The position numbers and the translations under genes are program-made. Positions 6,778-10,114 of a stretch of DNA of 10,114 bases are shown here, piece by piece. The notes under the pieces are model-generated. The model was not told the origin of the DNA. It did not search any database and saw nothing but the letters and a program-made list of their open reading frames with translations. Position 1 is the first letter of the stretch; the number at the start of each line of letters is the position of its first letter. The stretch is from assembly GCA_045402695.1 (NCBI GenBank), contig JAWPNA010000159.1, forward strand, positions 1 to 10,114, in the 5' to 3' direction. The DNA comes from JAWPNA01 sp045402695 (GTDB taxonomy: Bacteria > Acidobacteriota > Polarisedimenticolia > JACPZX01 > DASXTC01).

Positions 6778-7302
6778 ATGAAACTCTCTCGCACGAATCT
6801 CATCTCGCTGGCGGGGCCATTGCTGGCCCTGGGCATCCTCTGCGGATGCAATCGCCTTGACGACGAGGACCTCAACTCGGCAGGCTCGCGTCTGGAGATC
6901 TCAAGCGTGTCGCCGTCAGCGGTGCAATCGGATGTCACGTCGGGCAGCGATCCCAACGGGATGAGCACACCGCCTCCAGACGACACAGTGACGTTTGGCC
7001 TCACGAACACGTCGCAGGCAGGTTCGGGCGGTGACGTCTTGGTGTTGAGCTATGATGTCACCTGCAGCAATGGCACCTTGAACGTGACGGGTCAGCCGAT
7101 CGCCGTGCCGATCGTGGCGGGCGCCACGGCGAGCGTGGACGTGATCATCGCGAGCGGGGCCTACAAAGAATCGAACTCGGCGACCTTGCTGGCCGCCGGG
7201 GCCGATATCTGCGGCGTGACCTTCAACGGTGAGGATCTCGGCGGCGACACGGTGAGAAGCCAGGAAGCGCTCGTCGGCGTGACGTTCGTCGACACGCCCT
7301 GA
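6778..7302 (+). CDS. Unrecognised outer-membrane-type lipoprotein at the end of the pil operon
   Basis: I do not recognise this 174-residue protein. The ATG at 6778 gives a clear lipoprotein signal: positively charged start, hydrophobic core LISLAGPLLALGIL, lipobox LCGC with Cys24. An AGGAGG site at 6763-6768 touches the last base of the pilQ stop codon, so the gene belongs to the pil operon. After a Ser/Pro/Asp-rich tether (about 25-70) the rest reads as alternating beta strands with Gly/Asn turns (VTFGLTNTS; DVLVLSYDVTCSNGT; SVDVIIASGAYK; DICGVTFNGEDL), suggesting an Ig-like or similar beta-sandwich. Cys96 and Cys145 may form a disulphide. By position it could be a pilotin-like or secretin-associated factor or a pilus accessory lipoprotein; there is no motif evidence for any of these. 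A reading frame extends further 5' inside pilQ but lacks a signal. Confidence 0.82.
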   Translation: MKLSRTNLISLAGPLLALGILCGCNRLDDEDLNSAGSRLEISSVSPSAVQSDVTSGSDPNGMSTPPPDDTVTFGLTNTSQAGSGGDVLVLSYDVTCSNGTLNVTGQPIAVPIVAGATASVDVIIASGAYKESNSATLLAAGADICGVTFNGEDLGGDTVRSQEALVGVTFVDTP

Positions 7303-7341
7303 GCCGGGGCGGGCCACCGGCAGGGTCAAGCCAGGCGCACC

Positions 7342-7387
7342 AGGAAGCCCCCGCGGGCCTCGTGTCCGGCGGGGGCTTCTTGCTTTT
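7342..7387 (+). terminator. Rho-independent terminator closing the pil operon
   Basis: A perfect 11-bp stem GAAGCCCCCGC (7344-7354) / GCGGGGGCTTC (7369-7379), extendable by a G-T and an A-T pair at its base, encloses a 14-base loop and is followed by the T-rich run TTGCTTTTG. There is no A-run on the 5' side, so it acts on plus-strand transcription. It lies about 40 bases after the lipoprotein stop and separates the pil operon from the TPR gene cluster. Confidence 0.9.
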
Positions 7388-7489
7388 GTCCGCCGCGGTC
7401 AGATAAGATTGGCCGACCCAGCGAGCCTGCGGACCCGCAAATGATGTCACGCAAGAGTTTAATCGTCTCAGAGGCTCGGCAGCCAGCCC

Positions 7490-8278
7490 ATGCCCGAAAA
7501 AACTCTCCCCGAGAACCCGAAGCTCGCCGAGCTTGCCCGCAGGTTGGAGAAGGAACCCGGATCGAGGCTGTTTCTTGATCTGGCGCGGGAGTATTACCAG
7601 ACCGGCCGGCTCGATCAGGCAGCGGAGATCTGCGCCAAGGGCTTGCGGCACCACCCCTCCTATCTGTCGGCGAGGGTCCTGCTGGGGCGGATCTACCACG
7701 ACCTGGGCCGCTCCGACGAGGCGCGCTTCGAGATGGAAACGGTCCTGGCCCAGGCTCCCGACAACCTGCTGGCGCGCCGCGTCGTGGCCGAGATCAGCCT
7801 CGATCAGGGAGACCTTTCCGGGGCGCTGGAGCGCTACCACGCGCTGCTCGCATTCAGCCCCAAGGACGAGAACGCGGCTCGGAGGATCGAGGAAATCGAG
7901 GCGCGGCTGTCAGGGATAGGACCGGCGCAAGCGTCCGAGGCCGGCGGCGCCGCTCGGCCAGCGCGCGAGCCGGAGGGCCCAGCCGCCCACGCGGCGGCGC
8001 CCGCTGCGCCCGCCATTCCGGACGACGCCGGCATGCTGGCCACGCCCACGTTGGCCGAGATCTTCCTGCAGCAGGGACTCATGGACAAGGCAGCGCAGGT
8101 CTACCGTGAGATTCTAAACGGCGATCCTCACAACAATGAGGCTCGCGTCCGCCTCGCGGAGATCGAGGGTGCCGCCCGCCCCGCCCCCGTCACCGATCCC
8201 GTGCAAGTGGCGAGGCGGCGCAGGATCGAGGCGCTCACATCGTGGCTGCACGCAATCCGAGGAGGCACGCATGTTTAG
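7490..8278 (+). CDS. Tetratricopeptide repeat (TPR) protein, scaffold of unknown partner
   Basis: A 262-residue soluble protein with no signal peptide. Three consecutive TPR units occupy about residues 25-126: SRLFLDLAREYYQTGRLDQA, then ARVLLGRIYHDLGRSDEA, then ARRVVAEISLDQGDLSGALE, each with the G/A-L-D-x-A pattern and a closing Pro near position 32. An Ala/Pro-rich linker (about 141-180) separates a fourth TPR-like unit (about 186-219, TLAEIFLQQGLMDKAAQVYREIL). An Arg-rich helix (241-255) ends the protein. TPRs bind partner proteins; the partner is unknown, but the overlap with the downstream Roadblock gene makes that product the obvious candidate. An in-frame TAA at 7460-7462 leaves ATG 7490 as the only sensible start, although its ribosome site is poor (GAGG 15 bases upstream). 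The preceding strong terminator implies a separate promoter, which I could not identify convincingly. Confidence 0.88.
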   Translation: MPEKTLPENPKLAELARRLEKEPGSRLFLDLAREYYQTGRLDQAAEICAKGLRHHPSYLSARVLLGRIYHDLGRSDEARFEMETVLAQAPDNLLARRVVAEISLDQGDLSGALERYHALLAFSPKDENAARRIEEIEARLSGIGPAQASEAGGAARPAREPEGPAAHAAAPAAPAIPDDAGMLATPTLAEIFLQQGLMDKAAQVYREILNGDPHNNEARVRLAEIEGAARPAPVTDPVQVARRRRIEALTSWLHAIRGGTHV

Positions 8279-8627
8279 AGAAGTGCTGGCCCGTGCCGGG
8301 AGCGAGCTCCCCGGTTGCCTGGGCGCCGCGGTGGTGGGCATCGACGGAGTCCTGGTCGAGCAGTGGACCGCTCAGGAATCGGCGACGATGGAGCCGCTCG
8401 CGGCCGAGTTCACCACGGTCATCAAGGCCGCCCGCGCCGCGCTGGCCAACATGGAAGGCAGGGCTCTCACGGAGCTCACGCTCAGGACGGTGAACTGGAC
8501 GGGCGTGGTGAGGACCATCGGCGTGGACTACTTCCTGATCTTGTTGACGGCTCCTGATGAGCTGGTGGGGCGGTCGCGCTTCGTCGTGCAACGGGCCGTC
8601 CCGCTGCTGGAGCGCGAGATTGCCTAG
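8271..8627 (+). CDS. Roadblock/LC7 domain protein (MglB-like fold)
   Basis: A 118-residue single-domain protein, the normal size for stand-alone bacterial Roadblock/LC7 proteins. The fold pattern is visible: N-terminal helix, strand pair GAAVVGIDGVLVEQW (18-32), long helix EPLAAEFTTVIKAARAALANM (41-61), strands ALTELTLRTVNWTGVVRTIGVDYFLILLTAP (65-95) and a final helix. Family members dimerise and act as regulators of Ras-like GTPases, MglB being the GAP for MglA in polarity and pilus control, but some have no known GTPase partner. None is encoded in this window. The ATG at 8271 has GGAGG at 8261-8265 and overlaps the TPR gene by 8 bases (ATGTTTAG), so the two proteins are probably coupled in translation and act together. 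Assignment to MglB specifically is not supported. Confidence 0.85.
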   Translation: MFREVLARAGSELPGCLGAAVVGIDGVLVEQWTAQESATMEPLAAEFTTVIKAARAALANMEGRALTELTLRTVNWTGVVRTIGVDYFLILLTAPDELVGRSRFVVQRAVPLLEREIA

Positions 8628-9717
8628 CCCGCTCCCGCCGGCGACGATTCCGCTGCGGGTGGAGGCTCTGCGCGCGCCGATCAGGGCTGCGGGCGCCGAC
8701 GTCCTGGTGGTCAGCCGGATCCAGAACGTTCGGTATCTGTCAGGCTTCACGGGATCATCGGCCGCGCTGCTCATCATGCCTGCTGGATCGTGGCTTTTCA
8801 CCGACTCGCGCTACGCCGAGCAGGCGGCCGCCGAGGCGCATGGCTTCGGGATCGAGGTGACTCCCGGCCCTCCCTCGGTCGTCGCCGCGCGCCGCGCCGG
8901 CGCCTGCAGGGTCGGCTTCGAGGCCGAGGCGATCAGCTACGATGGATGGGAGACGATGTCGCGTGCCCTGCAGGATGCGGCGGGCGCCACGCTCACGCCC
9001 TGCCGGGGTCTGGTGGAGAACCTGCGAGCCATCAAGTCGGCCGAAGAGATCGAGCTCATCAAGAAGGCGGTCGAGATCACCTCGGAGGCGTTCGAGTCGA
9101 CGCTGCCTCTGGTGAAGCCGGGGATGCCGGAGCGCGATCTGGCCCTGGAGATCGAGTTTCGAATGAAGCAGGCCGGCGCCGAGGATCTGGCCTTCGATCT
9201 GATCGTGGCCTCTGGCCCCAGATCCTCCCTGCCGCACGGCCGGGCCACCGAGAGAAGGCTGAGGGCGGGCGAATTCGTGGTGTTTGACATCGGAGCCCGG
9301 TATCGGGGATATCATAGCGATATGACGCGCACCGTCTTCACGGGGCGTCCGGATGAAGCAGCAAGACGTCTGTACCAGACGGTGCTGGAAGCGCAGCAGA
9401 GGGGCATTGAGTCGGTGGCGCCTGGCGCCGAGGCGCGGGCCGTGGACGCCGCCGCGCGGGGCGTCATCGCCGCCGCCGGCCACGGCGAGCGGTTCGGTCA
9501 CGGGACGGGACATGGCGTCGGGCTCGAGGTCCACGAGGCGCCGCGCATCGGCGCGCGCTCCCGTGAGGTCCTGGCTCCAGGGATGGTGCTGACGATCGAG
9601 CCGGGCATCTACATTCCCGGCGGCGGAGGCGTCAGGATCGAGGACATCGTGGTGGTCACGGAGAGCGGGCACAGCGTGTTGACGCCGACGCCCAAGGATT
9701 TCTGGAGCCTGGAGTGA
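8620..9717 (+). CDS. pepQ: Xaa-Pro peptidase, M24B family (aminopeptidase P / prolidase)
   Basis: A cytoplasmic dinuclear-metal peptidase that cleaves bonds involving proline, with an N-terminal creatinase-like domain (about 10-130, beginning LRAPIRAAGADVLVVS and YLSGFTGSSAALL) and a C-terminal pita-bread catalytic domain. All five metal ligands are visible: Asp223 (FDIG), Asp234 (SDMTRT, the canonical 11-residue spacing), His298 (GTGHGVGLEVHE), Glu327 (TIEPGIY) and Glu341 (RIEDIVVVT). Supporting catalytic histidines are His206 (LPHG) and His305. I chose TTG at 8620: GGAG at 8609-8612 lies 7 bases upstream, it overlaps the Roadblock gene by 8 bases (TTGCCTAG), and the 365-residue product fits the family. 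GTG at 8659 is the alternative. Aminopeptidase P versus prolidase cannot be settled by eye, so the symbol is provisional. Confidence 0.92.
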   Translation: MPSPLPPATIPLRVEALRAPIRAAGADVLVVSRIQNVRYLSGFTGSSAALLIMPAGSWLFTDSRYAEQAAAEAHGFGIEVTPGPPSVVAARRAGACRVGFEAEAISYDGWETMSRALQDAAGATLTPCRGLVENLRAIKSAEEIELIKKAVEITSEAFESTLPLVKPGMPERDLALEIEFRMKQAGAEDLAFDLIVASGPRSSLPHGRATERRLRAGEFVVFDIGARYRGYHSDMTRTVFTGRPDEAARRLYQTVLEAQQRGIESVAPGAEARAVDAAARGVIAAAGHGERFGHGTGHGVGLEVHEAPRIGARSREVLAPGMVLTIEPGIYIPGGGGVRIEDIVVVTESGHSVLTPTPKDFWSLE

Positions 9718-9720
9718 CGC

Positions 9721-10114
<394 letters not shown>

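Noticed and set aside
7404..7463. Promoter boxes for the TPR gene (TAAGAT at 7404, TTTAAT at 7458)
   Set aside because: Neither has a convincing -35 box at the right distance. A promoter is expected after the terminator but cannot be placed.

Overview
The window is GC-rich, densely coded bacterial DNA. It comes from a Gram-negative organism with an outer membrane: it encodes an outer-membrane secretin, lipoproteins and a complete type IV pilus alignment complex. The order rel - ridA - (convergent) rpmB resembles what I recall from Geobacter-type Deltaproteobacteria. High GC, heavy use of GTG/TTG starts and the pilMNOPQ layout would also fit Acidobacteria or an uncultured diderm phylum. The phylum cannot be fixed from this sequence alone. 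No tRNA, rRNA, CRISPR array, insertion sequence or phage gene is visible.

Left part (1-914): the 3' end of a Rel/SpoT (p)ppGpp synthetase/hydrolase gene (C-terminal ACT domain), then ridA on the same strand, probably in one transcript. rpmB (ribosomal protein L28, zinc-binding four-cysteine form) converges on them from the opposite strand with only 15 bases between stop codons. These are housekeeping and stress-metabolism genes.

Middle part (915-7387): a roughly 400-base non-coding region separates the divergent rpmB and pilM genes and probably carries a promoter for each. Then follows pilM-pilN-pilO-pilP-pilQ, the canonical type IV pilus assembly operon. Cytoplasmic PilM binds the N-terminus of PilN, PilN and PilO form the inner-membrane coiled-coil heterodimer, PilP bridges the periplasm, and PilQ is the outer-membrane secretin. 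Three of the four junctions are 4-base ATGA overlaps, which suggests translational coupling. The operon continues into an unrecognised small lipoprotein gene whose Shine-Dalgarno touches the pilQ stop codon, and it closes with a strong rho-independent terminator.

Right part (7490-10114): a second same-strand cluster encodes a TPR protein, a single-domain Roadblock/LC7 protein (MglB-like fold), an M24B Xaa-Pro peptidase with all metal ligands, and the start of accB (biotin carboxyl carrier protein of acetyl-CoA carboxylase), cut by the window edge just after the biotinylated lysine. Two junctions in this cluster are 8-base overlaps.

Most of the window is well-understood machinery. The points most worth a second look are: (i) the conserved-looking lipoprotein appended to pilMNOPQ; (ii) the apparent move of the lipid anchor from PilP to PilQ; (iii) the TPR/Roadblock pair next to the pilus operon, which recalls MglA/MglB/SgmX control of pili but without a GTPase in view; and (iv) the structured leader ahead of pilM.
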